Below are positions 32,628 through 42,411 of a stretch of 64,000 nucleotides of DNA, one piece after another. The first letter of the stretch is position 1. Every line of letters starts with the position of its first letter. Under the pieces are notes generated by a model. The model was not told where the DNA came from and ran no database searches. It saw nothing but the letters and a program-made list of their open reading frames with translations. Both the position numbers and the translations under genes were made by a program. The DNA comes from an uncultured Neglectibacter sp. GTDB taxonomy: Bacteria > Bacillota > Clostridia > Oscillospirales > Acutalibacteraceae. The DNA lies in assembly GCA_937958185.1 (NCBI GenBank), contig CALFFN010000027.1, forward strand, positions 49,186-113,185, read 5' to 3'.

Positions 32628-35600
32628 ATGATGACGAATAAATCTATCCCCTTCCGACCCAAATTGGAGGGAGAGTTTAGAACAAGATTTTATACAGTTG
32701 TTCAGCAAATCGATGAGAATACAAGGACTTCTGTGCTGGAGGAAATTGCCGCGCAGGAGGTTCACTGGGCTGAACAAGAATGTACTGTAAATCTTGCTCA
32801 AAGAAAAAAATATCGAGCAGTCTGGATGCTGCTTCGTGATTTAATTAGAGCCTCTTGGAAAACATGCTATCGAGAAGGTGTGTTGGAGATGCGCCTTCCT
32901 ACTTTGGATAAAAGTGAGCTTGAAGGCAACTCTTTATCTGAGATGAAGAGTCTTTTAAGAAGTTGGATGCAGGATAGCCGTCTTGAAAGATTGCAGATAT
33001 ATTCTGATTTCATAAATCGAATGGAACGTGAGACTGCAACCAAAAAATCAATTAGTCACTTAATAGCAGATGGAAAAGAATTGTATGCACGGCTTCGTGC
33101 AATTTCCGAGAACAAGATAGCGATTGGAGAGGCAATCAAGCCATATCTGCAATTAGTTCGAGAAAATGAACGCGACGAATATACCGGGCAAAAGCTTTCA
33201 GAGATTTGGAGATATTTCCGTTTGTCTTGGTCTACTCCTGCAGAAACCACCCCCGGCAGAACAATGCAGTATCTTATCCGAGATGCAGCGCACCCGAATC
33301 ACGCTGTCATGGGAATTGCATCCTTAGAAAACACAGCAGTACAGATAACCTGCCGCGATGATTATATTGGCTGGAACGCCCCTTCCTTTATCGATAAACT
33401 AAAAGATGAAGGAAGTCCCGTTATAGCAAAAAAAGCGTTTGAAAGGCTTCTTGAATATTTAGAGGATGGCATTCAAGGCATTGACTATTTTGATCTGTGC
33501 TCTTTGGAGAACATTGTTACTCCATCTGACGATATTATCCGTAAACTGCAGTACATTGCTTTGTCAGCAGAAGAAGAACGCCAGGATTTGCTAAAGGCAT
33601 ATCAAGGAGGCAATGCTGATGCCATCTCAGAAGAAAAAAGTGAGTTGGGTAGTATCTCTACGGAAATTGAACAGGCACTGTATCGGAGGAAAAGAGCTGA
33701 TCAACTTGGTAAATTGCTTGGAGCCAAAAAGGCCTTATTAGATTTGCTGAGTAATGAAAAGTTTGACGAGCTTTGGAGTGCTTTCTGTGATAGTGACAAT
33801 GGTAAGTCTTGCATTAGAACGGCACTTATCGCTCAAAAAACAAAGCATATAGGCTCAAGCATGATGGAACTAAATGTTTGCGGTGCTATTCCTCCGTACA
33901 ACGAGATTCTTGGTGGCAAGCTTGTAGCTTTACTAGCGACATCCCCGCAGGTAATTAGTGACTATCGAGATCGTTACTCTAACAAAAGAAGCGAAATTGC
34001 CAGCCGTCTAAAGGGCGAAGATGTTTGCAGACCAGCTGACCTCGTGTATGTAGGTACAACATCCTTGTATTATGTCGGCTCAAGTCAATATAATCGTTTA
34101 AAAATTCCGGGAAACATTTTCAATTCTTCCCACGATGTCAGGTGGAAAGAGCTTGGAAAAACCGTTGGCTTTGGAACACTTCATATTAGTAAAGCAACCA
34201 CCATGTGTCTTACCGAAGCAACAAGCGACGGATTTTCAAGAATCAATCATGTATTCGGAGAAGGCGCAAGTCCAAAAATGAGATTGATGACTATGGCTAT
34301 TAGAGAACTTCTTGAATCCGATGAAAGCGATACGAAGGAATTTTCGAAACATGCTATGTCAAGAATAGTATACGGAGCTGAATTGGCAAGCAACACAATG
34401 AATTATCTACTCGGAATTGATGAGTCACCGAACTATTACTTTGATACCAACGACTATGCCGGAGAAACCCAAAAAATTATTGATTTCTGGTTAAACCGTT
34501 GGGTAGCAAGCCGCTTGAATTACACCCCTGTTTTTGAACGAGTTCGTCACTTTGACAAGGAACAATTTTTGGTAAGCACTGACTTAAAAAAAGCATCGGA
34601 ATGGAAGTTCGAAAAACTAAAGGAGCCTGAAAAGATGTTACAAATACAATCTGATAAAACTGAGCTCGACTTTATACGCGATTTCTACCGTGGTAGCAGC
34701 GGATATGCTGACTTCATCGACTATGGATTTTTGTCGAGAGTTCATGTTGTTACAGAATTGGATTCAGCTATCATTGAAGCCGTGAGTACAGGAAAAGATG
34801 TCGTTCTTACCGGAAATCCCGGTGATGGTAAAACACATATTATCCGAGTCCTTCAAGAGCAGTTGGATACTCTTGAGGTTGATCCTATCATTGAACTTGA
34901 TGCAAGCACAATGACCAATAAATCTATTTATGAAAAATGGCTGTCCGCTAAGAACGCAGCGCGCCCCTTTGTAATTGCAATTAACGCTGCCGTTTTGCTC
35001 GCATTGGCGAAGGAGTTCTCAGCATTCATGCCCATCGTCCGAGCAAAGGATCAGATGATCCAAGCTACGGTCTTCCATGACGAGCAGATTGAAAATGATG
35101 AGGTATCTGTTTTTGATTTAAGCAAGCGTGAAGCCCTCGATCCTCCGATTGTAAAAAGTGTTATTCTTAACATGACGAAGCCGGAGCATTATGAACAATG
35201 CAATACTTGTCATTTTAGAGATCTCTGTCCTGCGGTTAAAAATGCACAACTCATACAAAGCGACTTGTTCCAAGAACGGCTTAATATTATTCTGACTCAA
35301 GTTGCGTTGCAGGGATATCATGCCACCTTGCGCGAATTGCAGTCGTTTGTTTCCTACCTGTTGTTCGGAAATAGAAATTGCGCTGCCCTCACCACCACCT
35401 CAAGCCAAAACAAATATGATTTGTGCAATCTCATCTATCAAGGTGAAGGACGTCTGTTCGACGCTATCAGAGGAGCCTTTGATCCGGCGAAGGTTTCCCA
35501 CCCCGTTTGGGATGAGAAAGTCTTGATGAACACAATGGAACCGGGAACTTGGATTTCTGGCTACAGCGTTTCTCCTGAGGCATTGAATCCCAACAACACT

Positions 35601-36224
35601 GAACTGTTTGCTCTGCGAAAAAGGCAGTTTTATTTCTTTAATTCCTGCGGAAATGTGTTGTTAGATATCAGTGATGATGCTGTTATCAAATTCCAGCGTT
35701 TCTTATGCATGGAGGATAAGGCTATTATTAAGGACCTTATTCAAAAGCTAAATGCGTTTTTCGGAACATCCTCAAACAATTCCGAATTAGAGATTTGGAC
35801 AAGTCACCGATATAACAATGCACCTCGCAAGATACTTATTTCCACCGGCAAAATGAAACGTTCAGATTTCCGCATTGGTCGCCCAAAACTTAATTCTGTC
35901 ATGGAGAATGGTATCAAAATGGTACAGAATTATGTACGCCTCGAGAAAAAAGGCATATCTGAGGTGTTCTTGAAAATCGATTTTGATATGTACAATCTTC
36001 TACTTGAGGGTGAGCGCGGCGTTCCGGTGTTGCTTATGGAATCCGACACAGTGAAGAAGGTTTGGCGATTTGTCGAACAACTCCAAAGCGAAAACGATTT
36101 AGAAAATGAAGACGATGTAAATCTCTCCCTGTTTGATGTTCAAGGGAAAAGGGAGATTGTTGTTTCGATTGACCGTGAAAGCAACCGCTATTCCAGTATC
36201 GCGATAAGGAAAAATCATAGATAA
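32628..36224 (+). CDS. DUF4338 (DruA-like) domain fused to a P-loop ATPase, gene 1 of a candidate defence operon
   Basis: 1198 residues. Residues about 200-590 resemble DUF4338, the domain of the Druantia protein DruA: QYLIRDAAHPNHAVMGIASL, CRDDYIGWNAP, CGAIPPYNEILGGKLVALLA, LVYVGTTSLYYVGSSQYNRL and LGKTVGFGTLHIS. From about 690 onward there is an AAA-like ATPase with Walker A VVLTGNPGDGKTHII (about 725-738), a Walker B-like PFVIAINAAVL region and a Cys cluster CNTCHFRDLC (about 857). The GxxGDGK(T/S)H Walker A and the Cys cluster are reminiscent of DptF/DndF. Start ATGATG at 32628/32631. Gene 2 follows after 11 bp. The fusion of these two parts is unusual. Confidence 0.75.
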   Translation: MMTNKSIPFRPKLEGEFRTRFYTVVQQIDENTRTSVLEEIAAQEVHWAEQECTVNLAQRKKYRAVWMLLRDLIRASWKTCYREGVLEMRLPTLDKSELEGNSLSEMKSLLRSWMQDSRLERLQIYSDFINRMERETATKKSISHLIADGKELYARLRAISENKIAIGEAIKPYLQLVRENERDEYTGQKLSEIWRYFRLSWSTPAETTPGRTMQYLIRDAAHPNHAVMGIASLENTAVQITCRDDYIGWNAPSFIDKLKDEGSPVIAKKAFERLLEYLEDGIQGIDYFDLCSLENIVTPSDDIIRKLQYIALSAEEERQDLLKAYQGGNADAISEEKSELGSISTEIEQALYRRKRADQLGKLLGAKKALLDLLSNEKFDELWSAFCDSDNGKSCIRTALIAQKTKHIGSSMMELNVCGAIPPYNEILGGKLVALLATSPQVISDYRDRYSNKRSEIASRLKGEDVCRPADLVYVGTTSLYYVGSSQYNRLKIPGNIFNSSHDVRWKELGKTVGFGTLHISKATTMCLTEATSDGFSRINHVFGEGASPKMRLMTMAIRELLESDESDTKEFSKHAMSRIVYGAELASNTMNYLLGIDESPNYYFDTNDYAGETQKIIDFWLNRWVASRLNYTPVFERVRHFDKEQFLVSTDLKKASEWKFEKLKEPEKMLQIQSDKTELDFIRDFYRGSSGYADFIDYGFLSRVHVVTELDSAIIEAVSTGKDVVLTGNPGDGKTHIIRVLQEQLDTLEVDPIIELDASTMTNKSIYEKWLSAKNAARPFVIAINAAVLLALAKEFSAFMPIVRAKDQMIQATVFHDEQIENDEVSVFDLSKREALDPPIVKSVILNMTKPEHYEQCNTCHFRDLCPAVKNAQLIQSDLFQERLNIILTQVALQGYHATLRELQSFVSYLLFGNRNCAALTTTSSQNKYDLCNLIYQGEGRLFDAIRGAFDPAKVSHPVWDEKVLMNTMEPGTWISGYSVSPEALNPNNTELFALRKRQFYFFNSCGNVLLDISDDAVIKFQRFLCMEDKAIIKDLIQKLNAFFGTSSNNSELEIWTSHRYNNAPRKILISTGKMKRSDFRIGRPKLNSVMENGIKMVQNYVRLEKKGISEVFLKIDFDMYNLLLEGERGVPVLLMESDTVKKVWRFVEQLQSENDLENEDDVNLSLFDVQGKREIVVSIDRESNRYSSIAIRKNHR

Positions 36225-36235
36225 GGAGGGAGATC

Positions 36236-37702
36236 ATGGATATCATTTACTTGAAAAGGATGAGAGAGCAAGTAGACGAAAGCTTTGTAGGCTTTAGACC
36301 GAATGGCTCAAGCGTCAAGCCTGTTCATATATATAGTGGTGCTTCTCGTATCATCTATGGTGAAAGCGTTAATACGCAGAACATCAAACGCCTTTCCTAT
36401 GTAAGTGATGCTAAGGGAAAGACACCAAAAAACAACACTCTCGAAAAGGTCAAGGAAATGTTGCATGAATCTGATGCCCTTGATGACGGTATTCGAGATG
36501 ATGATTTGGTCTCTTTTAGAAATCTACTTCAAAAACTCCTTGCTGCAGATAATGGCGTGTTCTCTGGAACAGATGATGGCATGGTTTCATATAGTGCAGG
36601 CTCCAAATACTTTATTACAAGTCCGGCACTATATGAAGATGCAGGAGAATTTGTTGGCAGTTTGGTCAACAAATACTGCCCAGAGCTTTGCAATCACATT
36701 AAGGATATTTTGGACAACGGGAATGACCCCATCAGCATACTTTTCGAGCCTGTCGCAGAAACTGACACTAAAGCCATAACATCTGATCATCTTGATGAGG
36801 TTGCCATACTCAGCGCACCCAATGCAGCATTCGATGATTTCACACAAGGACTTGCTGCTGCTGGAAACTGCTTGTGCAAGCACTTACGCAGTCATCCTAA
36901 CCAACTAACGCAGCTTCGCATATTCAATTTCTTCTGCATTTATATTCTTATTCGATATTTGGCGTCCTTGGAATCCTTCTACTGCGGAGGAAGCAAACGC
37001 CCCTTCCTACTGGACTTTTCTAGTGAAGCTTCCAGCAGTGTTGCACGCGCTTCAGTAATGTCTTATACTCAGATTCATAGAGCGATTTCGAGATTCTATG
37101 CTTGGGGATATGCACAGGGCTTGAAAAAAGACAGTATAACCAAAAACGATCTGCTGGTAATGGATGCACCTATGCTTGACGAAAAAGGCAAAACTAAAGC
37201 TGGAAAAGTCGAACTAGCAAGAATGTGGGACTTAGCAAAGACAGATGCAAGAGATCTTCCCGAAGAAGATGCGCTGCTTGTGTTTGGAACAACCATTTAC
37301 GACATGCTTGCACTTGAAGCATCCTCACATCCGGTTGTGTATCTCCGGCAAATAGGCACACACGCCGGGTTGCTTTACCCTCCTACCAATCTCCATGTGA
37401 ACAAACGATTTGTTGTTTCTCAGGATATGTTGGAAATGATTATGCGTTCCTGCGTAGAACCAGATGAGACTTTAGTTGCCGCAGAGTTAAAGGAGAGACT
37501 CTGGAAAAGATTTGGTATTGTTATCGGTGGCGATGAAACAGACATGGAAAAGATTCAGGCTACCGGGAGTATAATTTCTGCGGACACGGATGCCCTCCGC
37601 AGTAACTTTAACCATTTCTCAAAAACTCTTGAAGCCATTAACTTTGCAGATATTATGGCTGATGGTATATTACAAATCAGACTGGGAGGTGTTTCTAAAT
37701 GA
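36236..37702 (+). CDS. Unknown protein, gene 2 of the candidate defence operon (DptG-sized)
   Basis: 488 residues, AAGGAGGGAG before the ATG. No catalytic motif is visible. The N-terminal region is mixed; the middle is helical (LRIFNFFCIYILIRYLASLE). The C-terminal part (GLLYPPTNLHVNKRFVVSQD, MLEMIMRSCVEP...LKERLWKRFGIVIGGD) looks like a winged-helix of the type at the end of DptG-like proteins. Its place between a DptF-like ATPase and an FtsK/HerA protein, and its length, match dptG/dndG in dptFGH loci. That assignment is by position and style only. It overlaps the next gene by 4 bp (ATGA). Confidence 0.6.
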   Translation: MDIIYLKRMREQVDESFVGFRPNGSSVKPVHIYSGASRIIYGESVNTQNIKRLSYVSDAKGKTPKNNTLEKVKEMLHESDALDDGIRDDDLVSFRNLLQKLLAADNGVFSGTDDGMVSYSAGSKYFITSPALYEDAGEFVGSLVNKYCPELCNHIKDILDNGNDPISILFEPVAETDTKAITSDHLDEVAILSAPNAAFDDFTQGLAAAGNCLCKHLRSHPNQLTQLRIFNFFCIYILIRYLASLESFYCGGSKRPFLLDFSSEASSSVARASVMSYTQIHRAISRFYAWGYAQGLKKDSITKNDLLVMDAPMLDEKGKTKAGKVELARMWDLAKTDARDLPEEDALLVFGTTIYDMLALEASSHPVVYLRQIGTHAGLLYPPTNLHVNKRFVVSQDMLEMIMRSCVEPDETLVAAELKERLWKRFGIVIGGDETDMEKIQATGSIISADTDALRSNFNHFSKTLEAINFADIMADGILQIRLGGVSK

Positions 37703-40700
37703 AAACAAAACAAGAAATACTTGTCAATGTCTTGAGCGCAAAGCTTGGCAACGCCAAGGTTGGTGTGATCGTTCGTGGAATTACTGAAATAGATCCTGTC
37801 GCTGCCGTTGAAACGCTATCTCGAAATAATGAAACCAAGTATTATGTTTCAGCAGTCGGCTACAATATTTACGAAGTCCACGAAACTGATATGATTGCAG
37901 TATCTCACATGATTGAGGATGCTGTCCGATGGCGTAGTAAACCTGCTCTTGCAGGAAAAATCATCGTCTTCGTTAAGAGCGACAGTGATAAACTACATTC
38001 ACTTGCTGAGTTTGACGAAGTAACAACAAGAGATTTGTCGCTACAGCTCATAGAAGAACGCATTGCTGAGTCGCAGAATACTCCTTGTGAAAAGTTTTGG
38101 AATGCGCTCAAAGAAACATCATCGTACTATTCGTTCGATATTTTTTATGAGTTTATAGAGGCAGTTTGTCTGTGCCCTGATGCGAATAATGCAATTCCTA
38201 TGAATATGTGGCATTTGGGTTTGCTTTGTGACTACGACATCTTAAACACTAATATTAAGCCGGAGGAAAGACTATCTCGCAATAGGGAACTGATTATTAT
38301 CATCGGGCAGTTGAGCGACGAATCACGAAAAAAAATCAGCAGTGCGTTGACTCGAAGCAGCAAAGAAAACAACACCGAACTGCAAACTGCATATCGACAT
38401 CTGCAGGAATACTTCAAATATGGCAGAAAGGACACCTTGAAGCAGTTGTCCTACGATATTGTGCAGCAACTGTTTGTTGCTCCCAAATCAAAGAAAAAGA
38501 AAGACACGAGTGGTCAAAACGATCCTAACAACGGTGGCAAGGAACCTATTTCCATCCAGCCCTTGAAGACTAAGGAAATCGATAAACTCATTGCGGATAT
38601 CATCGTTGATCCTACGGATGAGGATTTGGAAACCTTGCGGGATTTCTTCGATGAACTTGAAAAAAGGTACGACGAAAGCAGCGAAGAAAATAAAGACAGT
38701 TTCCCAACCATCGGGGGTGTCTTTGAAAATCGTCCGATTGTTCTTGACAATCACAGCTCTCAGTTTAGACGGATTATAGGAACTGCTTGTAATCAGGATG
38801 CTTGGGGAGGCGTAATGTTTACCGAGGAAGGTGTTCTTCGTGATGCAATGTCATCAGATTATGAGTCGTTTATTCCCTTTGTTCCAATGCAGGGTGATTC
38901 CAAAACCAGCTTCGATGGATCATCACTCTTTGAGTTTATTCGTAGATTTGACAAACAATTTGCAGCTAAGAAATTAGAGAATGTAGAAGCCTTTACTCCT
39001 ATTCTTGAAAAGCTTTCCGAGGCAAGAAACTTTTTGGTAAGCAAGCTCGATTTGGTAATGTACCATCCTATCCTGTCTTTTGGTATAAATGAAAGGCTTG
39101 GAATAGCTCTTGACGATTATATGACTGCATGGACTAATCTGCTTCGTGTATATTGCAGAAACGAGATCGCCATGCACGAAATTAGCCCTAAGGGAACAGT
39201 ATTCATCGCAAGGTCTCTTCTTCTGTTAGATGTCTTGTATGTGAAAACACCGACAGAGTGGAAAGGGCTCCTTCTTCCGACCCATCCTCTGTTCCTGTGG
39301 CGTTATTATGAGGTTTTCAAAGAACTCAAAAACCATAGGGATATGATGGGCGAAGAGGATGCCAACGATTTGACGAAGGCAATTTCCAATCTGCCTCAGA
39401 TGCTCAATTTTATTGTTGTTGATAAGTCTATCACAAATAGCATTAGTGCCGAGCTTCCTTGCTCTGGAAGTATTGAGATGCTTCCAACATACGAAAACAA
39501 AACCAACAGATACTTAGGGTATGATGGAACTCAGTCTATACCGGAAGTCCTTTCTCGCTGGGTAGCGTTTGCTCCATATACCAGCAAAGAGGTACGCATT
39601 TGTACTGTTGATGCTCCCGATATGCCGAGCATTCTCAAGGCATTCAAAGAGAGCATCGAGAAAGGAATTTGCAGCCGAATTGTATACGACGCATACCTAA
39701 CAAGATCACAAAACGGAAATAGTGAGTTGACAAAACTCGACTACATGATTTCTGATTATGAGGTTGGCGAATATATCAAATCAGGCAAGATTGCGATTAG
39801 CATTCAGAACCTTGCATCCTCTGCAGAGATTAAACGCGTTCTGGATGACCGCCCTGTGCATCTTGCTTTCTATTTCGACCAGTCCTCTTATTCGATTGAA
39901 TATGGTCCTACAACAAAGAACCTCTATATTAGCCCACTGGTAGTCACTTATGATTATGACTTTGACGAGATTACTCAGCGCGGCGAAATCTTCCCGTCTT
40001 CAAACATGGAGTCTGGAATGATTGGCGATTATCACAAAATGCTACGCTTTGCCGATATTGTCTCGAATGATAGAAGTCCTCGTCCGACATATAATCCAGA
40101 GGCTGATATTAGTGCCGTTCTGTCAACTATTCGAGATAGCAATACGCAGTGGTTGATTGCTGCGGATAGAACAACGAGTAATTATCTTCCGATTGATACA
40201 ATCCCTATCGGAGAAAAGCAATACGGAAAAAGAATGGTTAGCATTTGGAGCTCTCGTAATTCGCGCATTATCAGCCAGTATCAATCCTTACTGAGACAGT
40301 ACAACCTTCATCCGAAGAAGGAAACCCTCATCGACATTTTGTCACAATTTGGACATATTTCGTCCGAAGGACTTATCAGCATCCCTCGTTATGGTGCGGA
40401 TACGCAGGCTATCGATAATCGAAAAAAAGGGCTTATCGGAACAGTCTTTGCAGCTACATGGTACTCCAAACTGCACAAGAATTCTCTTGTTGCCTCTCTC
40501 GACACGCCAGATGCGCGTCAATGGCTTAACGACAGCCACTACCCGAATGATAGAGCTGACCTGATTGGTTTGTATTATAACGAAGAAAAGCAGACACTTC
40601 ATGTACAGCCGATAGAGGTTAAAACAAGAGACGAGTCCCCTGATGCAATCATAACTGTTGATGAAAAGACTAGTGAGAAGCACCTTGCTGGACATGCAGC

Positions 40701-42411
40701 CGATCAGGTTTCTGCCGTCGTTAGAATGCTCCAAGAGATCTTTGGACTTGTCGAAACAGATGCCTTAAACATGTTTGTTTCTGCGAGACGCGAAATCCTT
40801 AAATATCAAATTGTTTCTGAATGCTTTCGCGACATTCATGATTCTGAATGGCAAAAAGAATGGAGTAAAATCTTTAAAAAAGCTTTTGCACCCTCCAGAG
40901 AGCGAAACATCAAAATTGATATTTCCGGAGTGCTTGTCCATGTCAAGTTAAGTGAAACTGGTGCAAAGAAGCCAGTAGACTGCATAAATCCAAAGTTCGA
41001 TGATTGTCCTATTCGCTTTGTCGAACTAACATCGAAGGAGATTCAGGAACAGGTGTTGGGTAATTGCGAAGGCATTATTCCGGCTTGGACATCAGTTGAT
41101 TTCGATGAAACAGAGGCGAAAACAACCGAGGAAGAAGAGCAGACTGCAGATATGCTTGACAACTCCGACAACACTCAAGGAGCATTCCGAACAAATGATG
41201 ATACCCCCTCTTCTACCAATGAGACTTCTGGAAAATCCGCAGAGAGCCAAGATATTGGAGAAGATACCACAGTGGCAGAGAACACAGGCGGAGTTCCTCC
41301 TAAAAGTTCTATTCCGCTTGAAGAAATTGAACAGTTGGTATCTGACTTCAAAAAATCGTGTAGAGATTATCACATACAACTCAAGGAATGCTGTGCTGCA
41401 AATCAGGCTGTTGTAGGGCCGAACGTTATCAGAATCTATTTTAAGCTTGCTCGTGGTCAAGGTTTGGCTGCGTTAAACAATCACCTTGAAGATATTTCAA
41501 GAGAAATGAAGCGATCTGGCGTGTTGATTCAACAGATTCAAAATTCCGATAAACTCATTCTTGATGTGCCAAGATTAAGCCGTGAAATGGTATCCTTCAC
41601 AGAGGTTATTAAAAAGCTTCCAGTTGTCGATTCTCCCGAAAAGCTGTACTTTCCTCTTGGAAGAACACCAGAAGGAAAGGACATTATCAAGGATATCTCT
41701 GAGTTGCCTCACCTTCTTGTGGGCGGCAGTACCGGTTCTGGCAAAACAGTATTCCTATTTACCATGCTGGCATCTCTGCTAAAAACGCATCCGACAGCAG
41801 ATGATCTGCAAATCGTTTTGTCATCCTCCGGATTGGAAGACTTTGTCCATTTTGAGGGAATTCCGCATTTGGTTGGAGGCAAGGTAATCTCTGATGCTGA
41901 GGAAGCAACAGAACTCATTAAAAGTGTAGTGTTCACAGAATTTGAGCGTCGAGAGAAAATATTGACTGATGCAAGAGTTGCTAACATTTCACAATATAAT
42001 CAAAAATGCACCCCGAAGCTTGCACCGATGGTCGTTGTTATCGACGAGTTTGCTGATCTGGCAGATCAACTTGAGACAAAGAAGGAGAAAGAGGCATTCT
42101 TCATACCGGTAAAACGAATTGCGCAAATTGGGCGTAAAAGAGGTATTCATTTGGTGCTGTGTACGCAGCGTCCAGCAGCAACCCTTGTTCCGTCCAATAT
42201 TAAATCTCAACTTAGCGGTAGACTTGCACTGCGCGTAAATGACGCAAACTCTTCTCGAATGATCTTAGAGGAAGGTGGCGCACAATATTTGCAGAAGCAT
42301 GGCGACATGATTTATAAGAATGGCGCGGAGACCGAAAGAGCGCAAGGTTATTTTATATCTATTGACGAACTGGATGAAATCATTGAAGGAATAAAACGGC
42401 TCAATGAATGA
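37699..42411 (+). CDS. Giant FtsK/HerA-type DNA translocase with nuclease-like core, gene 3 (DptH-like)
   Basis: 1570 residues, GGGAGGTG before the ATG. Residues about 950-975 hold a PD-(D/E)xK-like core (NDRADLIGLYYNEEKQ and HVQPIEVKTRDE). Residues about 1160-1215 are an acidic Ser/Thr-rich linker. Residues about 1320-1560 form an FtsK/SpoIIIE motor: LPHLLVGGSTGSGKTVFLF (Walker A), APMVVVIDEFADLAD (Walker B), QIGRKRGIHLVLCTQRP and SNIKSQLSGRLALRV. There are no membrane helices, so it is a soluble DNA pump, unlike true FtsK. The size and the C-terminal motor match DptH/DndH. The first 900 residues are unassigned. Confidence 0.8.
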   Translation: MKTKQEILVNVLSAKLGNAKVGVIVRGITEIDPVAAVETLSRNNETKYYVSAVGYNIYEVHETDMIAVSHMIEDAVRWRSKPALAGKIIVFVKSDSDKLHSLAEFDEVTTRDLSLQLIEERIAESQNTPCEKFWNALKETSSYYSFDIFYEFIEAVCLCPDANNAIPMNMWHLGLLCDYDILNTNIKPEERLSRNRELIIIIGQLSDESRKKISSALTRSSKENNTELQTAYRHLQEYFKYGRKDTLKQLSYDIVQQLFVAPKSKKKKDTSGQNDPNNGGKEPISIQPLKTKEIDKLIADIIVDPTDEDLETLRDFFDELEKRYDESSEENKDSFPTIGGVFENRPIVLDNHSSQFRRIIGTACNQDAWGGVMFTEEGVLRDAMSSDYESFIPFVPMQGDSKTSFDGSSLFEFIRRFDKQFAAKKLENVEAFTPILEKLSEARNFLVSKLDLVMYHPILSFGINERLGIALDDYMTAWTNLLRVYCRNEIAMHEISPKGTVFIARSLLLLDVLYVKTPTEWKGLLLPTHPLFLWRYYEVFKELKNHRDMMGEEDANDLTKAISNLPQMLNFIVVDKSITNSISAELPCSGSIEMLPTYENKTNRYLGYDGTQSIPEVLSRWVAFAPYTSKEVRICTVDAPDMPSILKAFKESIEKGICSRIVYDAYLTRSQNGNSELTKLDYMISDYEVGEYIKSGKIAISIQNLASSAEIKRVLDDRPVHLAFYFDQSSYSIEYGPTTKNLYISPLVVTYDYDFDEITQRGEIFPSSNMESGMIGDYHKMLRFADIVSNDRSPRPTYNPEADISAVLSTIRDSNTQWLIAADRTTSNYLPIDTIPIGEKQYGKRMVSIWSSRNSRIISQYQSLLRQYNLHPKKETLIDILSQFGHISSEGLISIPRYGADTQAIDNRKKGLIGTVFAATWYSKLHKNSLVASLDTPDARQWLNDSHYPNDRADLIGLYYNEEKQTLHVQPIEVKTRDESPDAIITVDEKTSEKHLAGHAADQVSAVVRMLQEIFGLVETDALNMFVSARREILKYQIVSECFRDIHDSEWQKEWSKIFKKAFAPSRERNIKIDISGVLVHVKLSETGAKKPVDCINPKFDDCPIRFVELTSKEIQEQVLGNCEGIIPAWTSVDFDETEAKTTEEEEQTADMLDNSDNTQGAFRTNDDTPSSTNETSGKSAESQDIGEDTTVAENTGGVPPKSSIPLEEIEQLVSDFKKSCRDYHIQLKECCAANQAVVGPNVIRIYFKLARGQGLAALNNHLEDISREMKRSGVLIQQIQNSDKLILDVPRLSREMVSFTEVIKKLPVVDSPEKLYFPLGRTPEGKDIIKDISELPHLLVGGSTGSGKTVFLFTMLASLLKTHPTADDLQIVLSSSGLEDFVHFEGIPHLVGGKVISDAEEATELIKSVVFTEFERREKILTDARVANISQYNQKCTPKLAPMVVVIDEFADLADQLETKKEKEAFFIPVKRIAQIGRKRGIHLVLCTQRPAATLVPSNIKSQLSGRLALRVNDANSSRMILEEGGAQYLQKHGDMIYKNGAETERAQGYFISIDELDEIIEGIKRLNE

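Noticed and set aside
32628..42411. A complete phosphorothioation (Dnd/Dpt) restriction-modification system
   Set aside because: No dndA-E genes are in the window and gene 1 carries an additional DUF4338-like part. Only the resemblance to dptFGH can be stated.
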